Shown piece by piece: positions 8,782 to 17,682 of a DNA stretch of 40,462 nucleotides. Source of the DNA: Myxococcales bacterium (GTDB taxonomy: Bacteria; Myxococcota; Myxococcia; Myxococcales; Myxococcaceae); NCBI GenBank assembly GCA_003153055.1, contig PMBV01000149.1:1-40462 (forward strand). The letters run 5' to 3'. Every line of letters begins with the position of its first letter. Within the stretch, counting starts at the first letter, position 1. The notes beneath the pieces were generated by a model. The model was given only the letters and a program-made list of their open reading frames with translations, was not told the DNA's origin and did no database searches. Position numbers and translations under genes: made by a program.

Positions 8782-9656
8782 CCGAGCGCCCGGTCTACCC
8801 CCAGCGCGACGAACAGGATCGTGAGGTAGAGCAGCGAGATGCCGAACAGCTTGCGGGCCCAGCGCTCGTCACCCTTCGTCACCACCCCACGGATGCCTTC
8901 GCCGAGAAACAGCAGGTCAAGGAGAATGGCGCTCGTCAGGTAGACCTTGCCGCACAGCCCCACCCAGGCAGGAGCGAGCGAGGCAGGAATCAGCGCCACC
9001 AGCGCGGCCACGGCCGTCCACCTCGCCACCCCGTCACCCTTGGCCAACGGCAGACTGGTCAGCCCGGCCGACGCGTACTCGACCTTGCGGAACATCGCGA
9101 TGGCGATGAAGTGCGGCAGCTGCCAGAGGTAGAGAATGCCGAACAGGGCCAACCCGGGCAGCTCGATGTGGCCGCTCGCCGCCGTCCACCCCATCAACGG
9201 CGGGAGCGCCCCCGGCAGCGCGCCGACCTCCATCGCCCAGTGGGTGCGCGACTTGAGCGGGGTGTACAGCAAGACGTAGCTGAGCAAGGCCACCGTGCCC
9301 AGGGTACCGGTCAGGGCGTTCACCTCGAGCCACAGCAGCGGGAGCGAGAAGCCCACCAACGCCATCGCGAAGGCCAGCGCGGGCACTGGCTCCATGCGCC
9401 GGGCGGGCAGCGGGCGGTCAGCGGTGCGGTGCATGAAGCGATCAGACTCACGCTCCATGACGCAGTTGAACGCGTTGGCCGCCCCCACCGTGCCGGCCGT
9501 ACCCAGGAGGGCGCAGAACCAGGTCCACCAGGGCACCGAGTGCCCCGACAGCCACATGCCGCCGGCCGTGGTGAACAGCACCAGGCCCGAGAGCCGTGGC
9601 TTGGTGAGGGCCACCAGATCGACCGCGATGGCGAACGTGGAGCGCTCCTGAGTCAC
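8778..9656 (-). CDS. ctaB: Protoheme IX farnesyltransferase (heme O synthase)
   Basis: A 292-residue UbiA-superfamily membrane prenyltransferase that attaches a farnesyl group to heme b to give heme O for terminal oxidases. The opening ALTKPRLSGLVLFTTAGG is characteristic. The prenyl-diphosphate site is seen as NCVMERESDRFMHRTADRPLP; YTPLKSRTHWAMEVGALPGA and GWTAASG follow in CtaB order. About nine hydrophobic segments are present. The GTG start at 9656 fits family length; the frame is open further upstream but that sequence is unlike any protein. It heads a minus-strand operon, overlapping the PqqD-like gene by 4 bases. No cytochrome oxidase genes are in the window. Confidence 0.95.
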   Translation of the reverse strand: MTQERSTFAIAVDLVALTKPRLSGLVLFTTAGGMWLSGHSVPWWTWFCALLGTAGTVGAANAFNCVMERESDRFMHRTADRPLPARRMEPVPALAFAMALVGFSLPLLWLEVNALTGTLGTVALLSYVLLYTPLKSRTHWAMEVGALPGALPPLMGWTAASGHIELPGLALFGILYLWQLPHFIAIAMFRKVEYASAGLTSLPLAKGDGVARWTAVAALVALIPASLAPAWVGLCGKVYLTSAILLDLLFLGEGIRGVVTKGDERWARKLFGISLLYLTILFVALGVDRALG

Positions 9657-9732
9657 CGCGAAATCACCGATGGAAGACGCTCGCACCGCCGCTGAGGCTA
9701 TAGCCCCCAGGGGAACTCCACAAGCCCGGTGG

Positions 9733-12162
9733 CTAGCCTTCCCTGAGGCGCTGCATGTCACCGGCGCAGGCGCCCTGTGGCTCGAGCTTGAGCGACTCGG
9801 TGGCGAGCACCTTGGCCTTCTCTCGGTCACGCCCTGGATCCGAGCCGTGCCGGGTGAGGAACTTGGCGTAATGGCAGTAGGCCGGCGCGAAGTCCTTGTC
9901 GGCGTTGAGCGACTTCTCGAAGTTGGCGCGGGCTTTGTCCTTGTCGCCGTCTTTGCTCCTCAGGTCGAAGGTCTGGGCCAGCTCGTCGTAGGACGCCGCC
10001 GCCTGGGTCGGGTCGCTGAGGTACTCCAGGGCCGCTTGATCGAGCAGCCGCGTCGCGCGATCGTAGTCTTTCTTCTCGTCCCGGTAGATCTTCCCCAGGA
10101 GAAAGCGGGCGTCGGGGTTGCGCTGTTTCTCGTCACCCACCGCTCGCTCCAGGGTCGTCTGGGCCTCGCTCATCTTCTTCTGACGGTACTGGAGCTGACC
10201 GAGCATCGACAGCAGCTTGGGGCTGTTCTGCACCATCGACAGGGCCTTCTTGAGCGCCTCTTCGGCGTCGCGCTCCCCACCCTCTTTGCGCATCAGCACC
10301 TTGGCCAACTCCACGTGGTATTGGGCGGCCGAGTTGTTCATGTCGATGGCCTTCCGCAGCTCGTTGGCGGCCTCGTCCAGGCGGCCCTCCCAGACGAGCC
10401 GGTGGCTCCGAATCAGGAGCAGCTCGGGGTTGTTGCGGTCGAGCGCCAGGCCTTGGTTTTCCTCCTGTTGGATCTCCTTGGCGGCCTTGTCCTTGTCCAA
10501 CGAGATACCGGTCCCCTCCTCGACCTCTTTCTTGAAGCTCTCTTTGTCGTAGAGGGGCAGCTCTCGCGACACCCGAGACACCAGGAGCGCCCGGGCGAAG
10601 TGGGCCTGAGCGAGCTGCCGCGGCGAGGGCGGTGGCTCCATCTCGAGCATGGTCTTGACGTACTTCGACGCGGTGACGAACCCTCGAGCTGGGTTCTCTT
10701 GGTCGAGAATGAGGCTCGCCGTGCCCAGCAGGGCGTCGGGGTGCGAGTTCCGCGTGTACTTGAGCGCGTTGTTGAACGCCTGGAGCGCCTGCATGTCAGA
10801 GCCGCGTCGGCGGTTGAGATTGCCCAGCGCCACGAAGACACGCGGGTCGTCGGGCGAGATGGCCTGCGCCCGCTCCAGGCTGTCCTTGGAGTCTTCCAGG
10901 TCGCCGGTGTTCATCTGGATGATGCCGCGGGTCAGGTAGTAGAGCGCGATCTGCCGCTTCTCGGTCTCGGCCTGGCGGATCGTCTCTTCGATCTTCTTGA
11001 GGCCCTGCTCGCCTTTGCCGTTGTAGTAGTCGAACAGCGCCTCGGCGGCGTGGAGATAGCTCGAGGCGTCCTTGGCGTCGTTGCCCGCCTTGAGGTTCTT
11101 CTGGGCGTTTTCGCGGGTGGCGTCGTCGTGCTGGTGCTCGCCCCACCGCACCGTATAGGCGTAGGCCAGGAGCCCGCGGGCGTTGCGGTTGGTGTCACCC
11201 GACGCGTCGAGCGAGAGGGCCGATTCGGCCACCGAGATGGCCGACTGGTACGCCGCGTAGGTATCGCTCTTCACCTTGTCGGTGGCGTCGCGGAGCAGCT
11301 TGTTCGCGTCACGCACCAACTTCGCCCGGTACTGCCCCCAGCCGTAGTAGCCCGCGGCGGCGAGCGGAATCGCGAAGATGAGGAGGAAGAAGACCGCCCG
11401 AGAGCTCTTCGAGCGGCGCCGCGGAGGCTCCTCGTGCTCGTGCTCGTGCTCGTGCGCGTGCGGGTCGTAGGCCTGGCGGGGCTGCAGCGCTGGCCGATTC
11501 TGCGTCACCGGCCGCGACGACGGCTTTGGCTGTGACGGCCTCGGCTGAGCCTGTGCCTGCGACGGTCTCGGCTGGGCCGGTGGCTGCGACGGGCGGGAGC
11601 GCTCCACTGGAGCCTCCACCTGCGCGAGCTCCACCGGCATGGTGGCCGCGTCGGTGTCGCCGTCGAGCAACTCGGGAGGTGGCGCGAACAGCAGCTCGGG
11701 TGGGAGGCGAGGAGGCGGCGGGGCGACGCGAACCGGGACCGCGACGGCGTGCTTTTCCATCAGCGCGAGCGTCTCGGGGTCGGCCGGGTCGACCTCGTAG
11801 GCCATGAGGAGGCTCGCCTTGCCGGCCTCGACCTCTCCGCTGCGAATCTGCACCCAGCCCATCATCTTGAGCGTCACCTTGTCGGCGGGGGCCACCTGGA
11901 GCGCGCCCTTCAGCTCATCGAGGGCCTTCTTGTCTTTGCCTTGATCGGCGTAGACGCGAGCCAGGAGTACCCGAGGGTCCGGGTCGGTGGGGTGGGCCTT
12001 GACGCCCTTCTTGCAGACCACCATGGCCTCAATGAAACGTCCCATGCCGAGATAAGCCTCGGCGAGCGGGTGGTACGCGTCTGATGCCGGATCGGCAGCA
12101 AAGGCGTGCTCCAACTTGGCGAGATCGGCCGGACTCAGCGGCTTGGTGGCGGCAGGAGGCAT
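9733..12162 (-). CDS. Large TPR-repeat protein with a single membrane segment
   Basis: An 809-residue protein. Residues ~10-140 contain TPR-like repeats (for example DAYHPLAEAYLGMGRFIEA). A Pro/Gln/Ser-rich linker with repeated RPSQ units and a His/Glu run follows (~190-250), then one hydrophobic segment (FFLLIFAIPLAAAGYYGW, ~260-280), then a long C-terminal array of TPR-like helices to the end. The topology suggests a cytoplasmic N-terminal TPR region and a periplasmic TPR array (inference). The ATG giving MPPAATK is preferred over one 45 bases upstream. No enzyme domain is visible; a scaffolding role is likely. It is followed on the same strand, after 76 bases, by the ctaB operon. Confidence 0.88.
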   Translation of the reverse strand: MPPAATKPLSPADLAKLEHAFAADPASDAYHPLAEAYLGMGRFIEAMVVCKKGVKAHPTDPDPRVLLARVYADQGKDKKALDELKGALQVAPADKVTLKMMGWVQIRSGEVEAGKASLLMAYEVDPADPETLALMEKHAVAVPVRVAPPPPRLPPELLFAPPPELLDGDTDAATMPVELAQVEAPVERSRPSQPPAQPRPSQAQAQPRPSQPKPSSRPVTQNRPALQPRQAYDPHAHEHEHEHEEPPRRRSKSSRAVFFLLIFAIPLAAAGYYGWGQYRAKLVRDANKLLRDATDKVKSDTYAAYQSAISVAESALSLDASGDTNRNARGLLAYAYTVRWGEHQHDDATRENAQKNLKAGNDAKDASSYLHAAEALFDYYNGKGEQGLKKIEETIRQAETEKRQIALYYLTRGIIQMNTGDLEDSKDSLERAQAISPDDPRVFVALGNLNRRRGSDMQALQAFNNALKYTRNSHPDALLGTASLILDQENPARGFVTASKYVKTMLEMEPPPSPRQLAQAHFARALLVSRVSRELPLYDKESFKKEVEEGTGISLDKDKAAKEIQQEENQGLALDRNNPELLLIRSHRLVWEGRLDEAANELRKAIDMNNSAAQYHVELAKVLMRKEGGERDAEEALKKALSMVQNSPKLLSMLGQLQYRQKKMSEAQTTLERAVGDEKQRNPDARFLLGKIYRDEKKDYDRATRLLDQAALEYLSDPTQAAASYDELAQTFDLRSKDGDKDKARANFEKSLNADKDFAPAYCHYAKFLTRHGSDPGRDREKAKVLATESLKLEPQGACAGDMQRLREG

Positions 12163-12243
12163 CGGTGCGAGGGAAATTCTTATGTCACCCGGGTGCTGGT
12201 GCGTCAAACTGCATTCGTCCTCTCACGTGCGCCTTTTCGTTCC

Positions 12244-12272
12244 TTGACACCCAAGGATGATCACAGTAGTCA
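12244..12272 (+). promoter_or_regulatory. Possible sigma-70 promoter for tRNA-Ala
   Basis: A perfect TTGACA (12244-12249) is followed after 17 bases by TAGTCA (12267-12272), a weak -10. Transcription would start near 12279, about 28 bases before the tRNA, a normal leader length. The -35 is convincing; the -10 is poor, so confidence is moderate. Confidence 0.4.
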
Positions 12273-12306
12273 GCCGCGCGTTCCTGCGGCGTCAGACGTG
12301 ACATCT

Positions 12307-12379
<73 letters not shown>

Positions 12380-12402
12380 CACACAACGGCTGATGTCGCA
12401 CG

Positions 12403-12437
12403 CCCTGCCTCGGTGAACCCGGGGCAGGGTTTTTTTT
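12403..12437 (+). terminator. Rho-independent terminator after tRNA-Ala
   Basis: CCCTGCC (12403-12409) pairs with GGCAGGG (12423-12429) and is followed directly by eight T residues (12430-12437). This is the strongest intrinsic terminator seen in the window and closes the tRNA transcript. Confidence 0.9.
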
Positions 12438-12447
12438 CGCCCGCGGG

Positions 12448-12795
12448 TCAGCTCGTGGGGGCGACGGCCGGCCCGGCCGCGTCGGAGCTCTCGACCGAGC
12501 TCGAGCTGTCCTCGAGGTGGTCGGGCTTCTTCTTGGTCGACGCCCCCGAGCGGCAGGTGCGGCACCAGGGCTGATTGCGAATCGCCCCGTCGGCCATCTT
12601 CCTCAGGCCGAACATCGTCAGGGGCTTCATCACCCGGCACTTCAGGCACATCATCGTGATGAGCACTTCGTTGCCGTCCGCGTCGTACACCGCCGAGCGG
12701 CGGCGCTTACGGGGCTCCTTGGGCGCGTGGGGATCTTTCGCCTTGGCCGACTTGTCGGCTGGCGGGAGCATCGGAGTTACCTTGTAGAGCACCAA
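12448..12795 (-). CDS. Small zinc-finger protein of unknown function
   Basis: A 115-residue protein with two CxxC pairs, MCLKCRVMK (~50-57) and WCRTCRSG (~77-84), separated by about 24 residues. This spacing resembles the treble-clef zinc fingers found in HNH-endonuclease-associated and other small DNA-binding proteins (form CxxC...KP...F...DG...CxxC). A Lys/Arg-rich stretch (KEPRKRRR) precedes it, and a Ser/Asp-rich acidic tail follows. The start is uncertain: TTG at 12795 lies just after GAGGGAGGG, while an ATG eight codons later (12771) is also possible. It converges on the tRNA-Ala terminator. No catalytic domain is seen. Confidence 0.7.
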   Translation of the reverse strand: MVLYKVTPMLPPADKSAKAKDPHAPKEPRKRRRSAVYDADGNEVLITMMCLKCRVMKPLTMFGLRKMADGAIRNQPWCRTCRSGASTKKKPDHLEDSSSSVESSDAAGPAVAPTS

Positions 12796-12924
12796 GCCCT
12801 CCCTCGGGGGTTCGCGAAAGCATAGCTCACGGCTCTGACATCGCCGCGCGCATTTCAGGCCGATTTACCGCCATTTCCGCCGCTTTCCAGCGTTTTGTGG
12901 TGGTTGAGCCCGAGGGCCATGGCC

Positions 12925-14724
12925 TCACGGAGACCGTTGCCCCGTGGCGCAGGGAACCACCGGCTCGACGAAGCCGACCCGACCAGGCCGAGGGGGAACG
13001 ATGGGCTCCTTCTTGGCCTGCCAGTACTGCACCAGCTCGTCTCTCAAATTGGCGGCTCGACGATCGCCCAGGTCGAGGCGCTCCTTTTCCACCGTGGTCA
13101 GGGCGGGTGCCAGGCCGTCGCCGCCGCGGGCGAGGAAGTCGGGCATGACGACGCGATAGCGCCCGCGGGGCTCGACGGCCCGGCCGTTCGAGAGCACCAC
13201 CGATTTGAGGCGATCTGGTGTGGGGCAGCGATCGAGCTTCACCTCGACACCAGAGACCTGGAAGACGCCCTTGTGGGAGCCGTAGGCAGCCACCAACACG
13301 CGCTTGAGCTGCTCACCGCTGAGGTCCAGGGTGGCGAGCTGGTTGTCGAAGGGCATCACTTCGTAGACGCGGCCGTACGTCAGGGGCCCTTGCTTGAGGT
13401 CGGCCCGAAGTCCGCCGGGGTTGAGCAGGGCGACATCGGCCTTCGTCATCGCCCTCAACGAGTCGGCCAAGAAGCTCCCCAGGGCGCTCTCGGCCTCGTA
13501 GTCGCGGCCCAAGCCGCGGGGCACTTCGACGCCCAGCACCAGGTTCTGCTTCGAGGCCACCGCGTCGATGGCCGGCTGGAGTTGGGCCACCAGCGCTGGA
13601 TCAGGCCGCATGACGTGGCCGTGAAAGGTTGCCGGCTCGGTGGCCGTCGTGGCCTGAACCGCTTTGGGGTCACAGCTCTTCGACGCCGGGTCGACCGTCT
13701 CGCACACCTCGATGCCCGACTGAATGCGCGTCTGGTCGGCCAGCACCTTCTTGGTCGCCGGGTCGATGGACAGCTCGATGACCCCGAAGGCCCGGCCCAG
13801 CGCCCAGCTCTCAATCACCGCGGCTCCGTTGACGAAGTGGCCGATGCGGGCGTGGGTGTGCCCCGCCACCACCGCGTCGACGGTGCCCTCGGGAATGGTG
13901 CGGAGCATCTCGAAGACCTCGGAGGTGTCCAGGTCACACGAGGAGAGATCGTGCGGGTGGAGACAATCGCGGCAGCGGCCTCCGGCGTGCACCACCGCCA
14001 CCACCACGTCAGCCCCTTGGTCCCTGAGTCTCTGGGCCGCGGCCATGGCCTCGGGGGCCAGCGAGCCAAAACGGAGCGAGGCGACGTTGATGGGCAACGT
14101 GGTGGTGGGCGTCTGAGGCGTCGTGAGACCAAAGAGGCCGACCTTCACTCCGTGGCGCTCGACGATGACCGAGCCATCACCCGTGAGCCACGAGGGCCGC
14201 AGCCCGGTCTCCTTCTCGTAGATGTTCCCCGACAGCAGGGGGAAGTGGGCCTGGGCGATGCGGGCCTTGAGCGCGCCAAACGGGTCCATCGAGGGATCCG
14301 TCGCCGACGGCGCTGGGCCGACCGGCCCGTAGTCGAACTCGTGGTTCCCGATGGAGGCAGCGTCGTAGCCGAGGCGGTTGAGCGCGTCGATGACCACGGC
14401 GCCCTCGCTCAGGTTCGACACCAGCGTGCCCTGGAAGAGATCGCCCGCGTCGACCAGCACGACCCCGCCGGGGTTTTCCGCTCGCAGCACTTCGAGGTAC
14501 GAGGACAGCAGCGCCAGGCCACCGAACTCGAGCTCGCCGTCGCGCTGCTCCAGCACCCAGCCGTGGAGGTCGTTGGTCCCCACCAGCGTGAGGCGAAGGG
14601 GCGAGAGCGGCGCTTTGGCCAGAGGTGAGGGGGCGAGCGGCGGCGAGGCTCGACAGCTCAGGAAGAGTGCGAGGGTGGCCCAAGCGATTGGACGGACGGC
14701 CCTCGAGTGCTGCGGCTGCATCAT
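12925..14724 (-). CDS. 5'-nucleotidase/UshA-family metallophosphatase lipoprotein
   Basis: A 599-residue exported protein. The N-terminus has a hydrophobic signal ending in the lipobox LFLSC (around residue 24), so it is probably anchored as a lipoprotein. The metallophosphatase motifs appear in order: GTNDLHGW, DAGDLFQGT, GNHEFDYG, VVHAGG and GHTHARIG. The C-terminal half matches the 5'-nucleotidase substrate domain (NPGGLRADL, MPFDNQLATLDLSG, DFLARGGDG). A Cys-rich insertion (GGRCRDCLHPHDLSSCD) sits after the HAGG motif. The likely role is periplasmic hydrolysis of nucleotides or related phosphoesters. The start ATG follows AAGGAAA by about 9 bases; the frame open beyond it belongs to the shadow of the neighbouring gene. 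Confidence 0.93.
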   Translation of the reverse strand: MMQPQHSRAVRPIAWATLALFLSCRASPPLAPSPLAKAPLSPLRLTLVGTNDLHGWVLEQRDGELEFGGLALLSSYLEVLRAENPGGVVLVDAGDLFQGTLVSNLSEGAVVIDALNRLGYDAASIGNHEFDYGPVGPAPSATDPSMDPFGALKARIAQAHFPLLSGNIYEKETGLRPSWLTGDGSVIVERHGVKVGLFGLTTPQTPTTTLPINVASLRFGSLAPEAMAAAQRLRDQGADVVVAVVHAGGRCRDCLHPHDLSSCDLDTSEVFEMLRTIPEGTVDAVVAGHTHARIGHFVNGAAVIESWALGRAFGVIELSIDPATKKVLADQTRIQSGIEVCETVDPASKSCDPKAVQATTATEPATFHGHVMRPDPALVAQLQPAIDAVASKQNLVLGVEVPRGLGRDYEAESALGSFLADSLRAMTKADVALLNPGGLRADLKQGPLTYGRVYEVMPFDNQLATLDLSGEQLKRVLVAAYGSHKGVFQVSGVEVKLDRCPTPDRLKSVVLSNGRAVEPRGRYRVVMPDFLARGGDGLAPALTTVEKERLDLGDRRAANLRDELVQYWQAKKEPIVPPRPGRVGFVEPVVPCATGQRSP

Positions 14725-14812
14725 CGGGAATGTTTCCTTGGAACCAAAATGAACCACAGGGTACCGGCCCCGGGGAAGGGCCGCGGTCGGCCTCGAGGGC
14801 ACGCAGGCGGCG

Positions 14813-15442
14813 TCACCCGCACGACCCGAGCACGCAGACGACCCCACCGGCGCAGGGGCGCCCGAGACAGTCGGGGTCTTGACAGTCGATGAGACCGTCG
14901 CCGTCGTCGTCCAACCCGTTGTCGCAGGCTTGTTCTGGAGGGAAGCACGCCCGTACCACTCCCTCGCCACCGTCGAGCACCCCGCCGTCGTAGAGCCCGC
15001 CGTCGGAGAGGAGCGCGCCGCACTGACCTCCGTCGGGAGGCGCGCACCCGAGGCCGCGGCATGCGTCGTCGGCGCAGTCGGTGAGCCCGTTGAGGTCATT
15101 GTCGATGCCGTCGCCGCAGAGCACCTCGCGGCACGTCGAGGCGCGGCAGCTGGTCCCCGCGACACAGGGGTGACCACAGGCCCCGCAGTTGGCCGAGTCG
15201 CTCGTCAGATCGAAGGTCTCGTCGATGGCGCCGTTGCAGTCGTCGTCGAGGCCGTTGCACAGCTCATGGTCGGCGCACGCTCCGAGCTTGAAACAGCGCC
15301 CACCGCCGGCGAGCTGGGCTCGGCATTCCCACCCTGCCCCGCACTCGCTCGTCGAGGCGCAGGAGAACTTCCCCTGGTCTGGGTTGACCGACGAGACACA
15401 ACCGGTCGTCACCACCGCGGTCAAGAGCCACCACGTACGCAT
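14813..15442 (-). CDS. MopE-like Cys/Asp-rich lipoprotein
   Basis: A 209-residue protein with a short lipoprotein signal (LTAVVTTGC, Cys at 15). It has Cys-rich repeats with Asp clusters: ELCNGLDDDCNGAIDE, CGDGIDNDLNGLTDCADD and CDNGLDDDGDGLIDCQDPDC. These match the MopE metal-binding repeat common in myxobacterial surface proteins and in the copper-binding MopE of methanotrophs. It is likely a surface calcium- or metal-binding lipoprotein. Its ATG shares one base with the stop of the PEGA gene upstream (TGATG), so the two are translationally linked; the 5'-nucleotidase gene follows after about 90 bases. Confidence 0.88.
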   Translation of the reverse strand: MRTWWLLTAVVTTGCVSSVNPDQGKFSCASTSECGAGWECRAQLAGGGRCFKLGACADHELCNGLDDDCNGAIDETFDLTSDSANCGACGHPCVAGTSCRASTCREVLCGDGIDNDLNGLTDCADDACRGLGCAPPDGGQCGALLSDGGLYDGGVLDGGEGVVRACFPPEQACDNGLDDDGDGLIDCQDPDCLGRPCAGGVVCVLGSCG

Positions 15443-16515
15443 CAGAAACGCCCTCCAAAGACGAGCCCGGCCCCGCCCGGTGAGACAGCCGGAGCCACCG
15501 AGACCTCGGAGTGGCTCACCGCGTCGCGAATCAACAGCCCGATGGTCGCTGCCAGGCCCGCCGCGGCGACGGCGATGGAGATGTTGGTGAGCAGGGCGAA
15601 GTCACGAGCAGCCAGAGCGTCCTGTCGGGTACCGGCGTAGACCCCGGTGGTCGTGTCGAAGCCCTCGAGGAGCTTCTTCTCGAGGCGTTGCTCGGTGAGG
15701 CCGAAGGCGAGGGTCGTTCCGGTCGCGACGAGGGTGACGGCGATGGCGATCCACGTGGGGGCCGACACCCGCAGCGCGCTCCCGTCGTCCTGCCCGGGCT
15801 TCTTGACGACGGCGGCCAGGGGCTCGTCGGCGACCTCGCCGGGCTTGAGCAGCAAGGGAATCTTCTCTCTCGTCTCCTTGCCCGCCTCGACCTCGACGAG
15901 CCGGGTCACGCTCAAGTACTTCTTTCGCTCGAGGTGGACCTCGTACTTCCCCGGCTTGAGCGAGAGGGTCACCGGCGGCGCCCCGACGAGCTCGCCGTTG
16001 AGCGTCACCTGTGCGTCGCCCAGGTTCGAGTCGATGGTCAGGGTGCCTTTGGCCTCCTGCTCGCCCCTCAGGAGCCGGGGGATGGCTTCCTCGAGGTCCT
16101 TCTGCAGGCGGCGAGCGGCGATCAGCACGGCACGGTCGACGTCGGCGATGACCCGCATGGTGCCGACGTCGATGAGCCAGAGCCGGAGCAGGTAGTTCTT
16201 GTCGTCACGACCCAGCTGACCGAGCACGGCTCGAGTGTAACCCGACCCCTCGAGGGCCTGGGCCACGCAGGCGGGCTTGCCTCCGCAGTGACGAAGCTCC
16301 TCGTAGCGCTTGGGCGGCAGCGCGGCCTTGAGCTCGTCGGGGCCGGCGAACGAGCGCTTCTGGGCCTGGGCCTCGGCGAGCACCGCGCGGGTCACCTGGC
16401 CGGCGAGGCCGAGCATCATGTCTGGACCCTCGACATCGACGACGGCGAGGCGACCGGCCGGGCTCGCCGTCAACAGCGCCAACACGGGCAGGGCAAGGGA
16501 CATGGCGCCGACCAT
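15442..16515 (-). CDS. PEGA-domain envelope protein
   Basis: A 357-residue protein with an N-terminal signal segment (SLALPVLALLTASPAG). Residues ~30-165 resemble the accessory region found in myxobacterial PEGA proteins, where a secreted protein reports on a named quantity via LRLWLIDVGTMRVI. A PEGA domain lies at ~170-235: GTLTIDSNLGDAQVTLNGELVGAPPVTL then LKPGKYEVHLERKKY. Two hydrophobic segments follow (~265-285 and ~315-335). PEGA domains are surface-layer-like modules. The ATG at 16515 is chosen, 54 bases from the divergent RluA gene; the open frame running upstream to 18156 is antisense shadow of two other genes. It forms a pair with the MopE-like gene. Confidence 0.88.
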   Translation of the reverse strand: MVGAMSLALPVLALLTASPAGRLAVVDVEGPDMMLGLAGQVTRAVLAEAQAQKRSFAGPDELKAALPPKRYEELRHCGGKPACVAQALEGSGYTRAVLGQLGRDDKNYLLRLWLIDVGTMRVIADVDRAVLIAARRLQKDLEEAIPRLLRGEQEAKGTLTIDSNLGDAQVTLNGELVGAPPVTLSLKPGKYEVHLERKKYLSVTRLVEVEAGKETREKIPLLLKPGEVADEPLAAVVKKPGQDDGSALRVSAPTWIAIAVTLVATGTTLAFGLTEQRLEKKLLEGFDTTTGVYAGTRQDALAARDFALLTNISIAVAAAGLAATIGLLIRDAVSHSEVSVAPAVSPGGAGLVFGGRF

Positions 16516-16569
16516 ACCCGCACTTCGGCCTTCGATTGAGCCCCAGTTCTCCGGTAAAGCCGAGGAGTC

Positions 16570-17646
16570 ATGCAGGCACCTGAAGCCCTCGAGGAGGAAG
16601 GCCCCGGCGACGAGGGCAGCGACACCATCGCCCTGGTGCGCTACGTGGTCGAGCCGAATTACGCGGGTTGGAGGCTCGATCGCTACCTGTGTGACAAGCT
16701 GAGGCGGCTCTCGCGCACCCGGGTGCAGGAGATCATCGCCAACGACCTCGAGTACGAGCGGCAGCTCAAGCCCTCGACCTTGGTGTGGCCGGGGCTCACC
16801 TTTCAGCTCCGGCGGCGCATGCGGGTCGAGCCCACGGTGCCCGACGTGGCGGCCTTGAGCCAGGTGTTCCTCGACGAGGCCATTCTGGTGGTGGACAAGC
16901 CCGCCGGGCTGCCCATGCACCCCTCGGCGCGCTACCACCACAACACCCTCACCGCTCAGCTCAAGCTGAAGTACCCGCCGCCCTTCAAGGCCGACCCGGC
17001 ACACCGCCTCGACCGGGAGACCTCGGGGCTGGTGGTGTGCGCCCGCACACTCGAGGTGAGCCAAGCCCTCACCAAGGCCTTCGCCGAGGGCGAAGTGCAC
17101 AAGGAGTACCTGGCCGTGGTGGAGGGGCACCCACCTGCCGATGCCTTCGACGTCGACGCCCCCATCGCCGAAGGCACCGCGCTGATTCGCATCGCCGTGC
17201 GCATCGACCAAGAGAACGGCCGACCGGCCCGCACCCGCTTCGTGGTGGAGCAGCGCTTCGAGCGCGATGGGGCGGCCTTCGCACTCCTGCGCTGTTTCCC
17301 CGAGACGGGTCGCCAGCACCAGATTCGAATTCACGCCCAGTACGCCGGCTTTCCCCTCGTGGGTGACAAGATGTACGGCGCCGACCCCGGCTACTTCGAC
17401 CGCTTCTCGCGGCGCTGCCTCGAGCCCGAAGCCTGGGTCGCGTTGCGGCTGCCCCGCCACGCGCTCCACGCGACGGCCCTGTCGCTCGCTCACCCCACGA
17501 CCTTCGTGCCCTTGCGCTTCGACTCGCCGCTGCCTCACGACCTGGCCGAATTCCTGCGTCCCCCGTCCGACATCGAGGGTCGGTCGAGACCTGAAAGGTC
17601 CCTCGTCACCCACCCCATCGGAGCTGAAACCAAACGATTCGAATAG
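16570..17646 (+). CDS. RluA-family 23S/tRNA pseudouridine synthase
   Basis: A 358-residue enzyme that isomerises uridine to pseudouridine in structured RNA. An S4-like RNA-binding region occupies ~28-95 (WRLDRYLCDKLRRLSRTRVQEII). The catalytic domain has the RluA signature HRLDRETSGLVV (catalytic Asp in HRLDR, near residue 145), then KEYLAVVEG and GRQHQIRIHAQYAG. The start ATG is 54 bases from the divergent PEGA gene, so the two probably share a bidirectional promoter. The target uridine cannot be told from sequence. It is followed 36 bases later by the histidine kinase pair. Confidence 0.95.
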   Translation: MQAPEALEEEGPGDEGSDTIALVRYVVEPNYAGWRLDRYLCDKLRRLSRTRVQEIIANDLEYERQLKPSTLVWPGLTFQLRRRMRVEPTVPDVAALSQVFLDEAILVVDKPAGLPMHPSARYHHNTLTAQLKLKYPPPFKADPAHRLDRETSGLVVCARTLEVSQALTKAFAEGEVHKEYLAVVEGHPPADAFDVDAPIAEGTALIRIAVRIDQENGRPARTRFVVEQRFERDGAAFALLRCFPETGRQHQIRIHAQYAGFPLVGDKMYGADPGYFDRFSRRCLEPEAWVALRLPRHALHATALSLAHPTTFVPLRFDSPLPHDLAEFLRPPSDIEGRSRPERSLVTHPIGAETKRFE

Positions 17647-17682
17647 CTTGCCGGTGGCACCGGGTCTGCTGAGCCTCAGCGG

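Noticed and set aside
9670..11535. A 621-codon plus-strand open frame
   Set aside because: It is antisense to the TPR gene, is dominated by Leu/Val/Gly runs typical of shadow frames and has no family resemblance.
12895..14628. A 577-codon plus-strand open frame
   Set aside because: It is antisense to the 5'-nucleotidase gene, whose motifs and lipobox are clear; the plus frame has none.
14725..15177. N-terminal extension of the 5'-nucleotidase frame
   Set aside because: It would overlap the MopE-like lipoprotein in another frame and would bury the lipoprotein signal peptide inside the protein.
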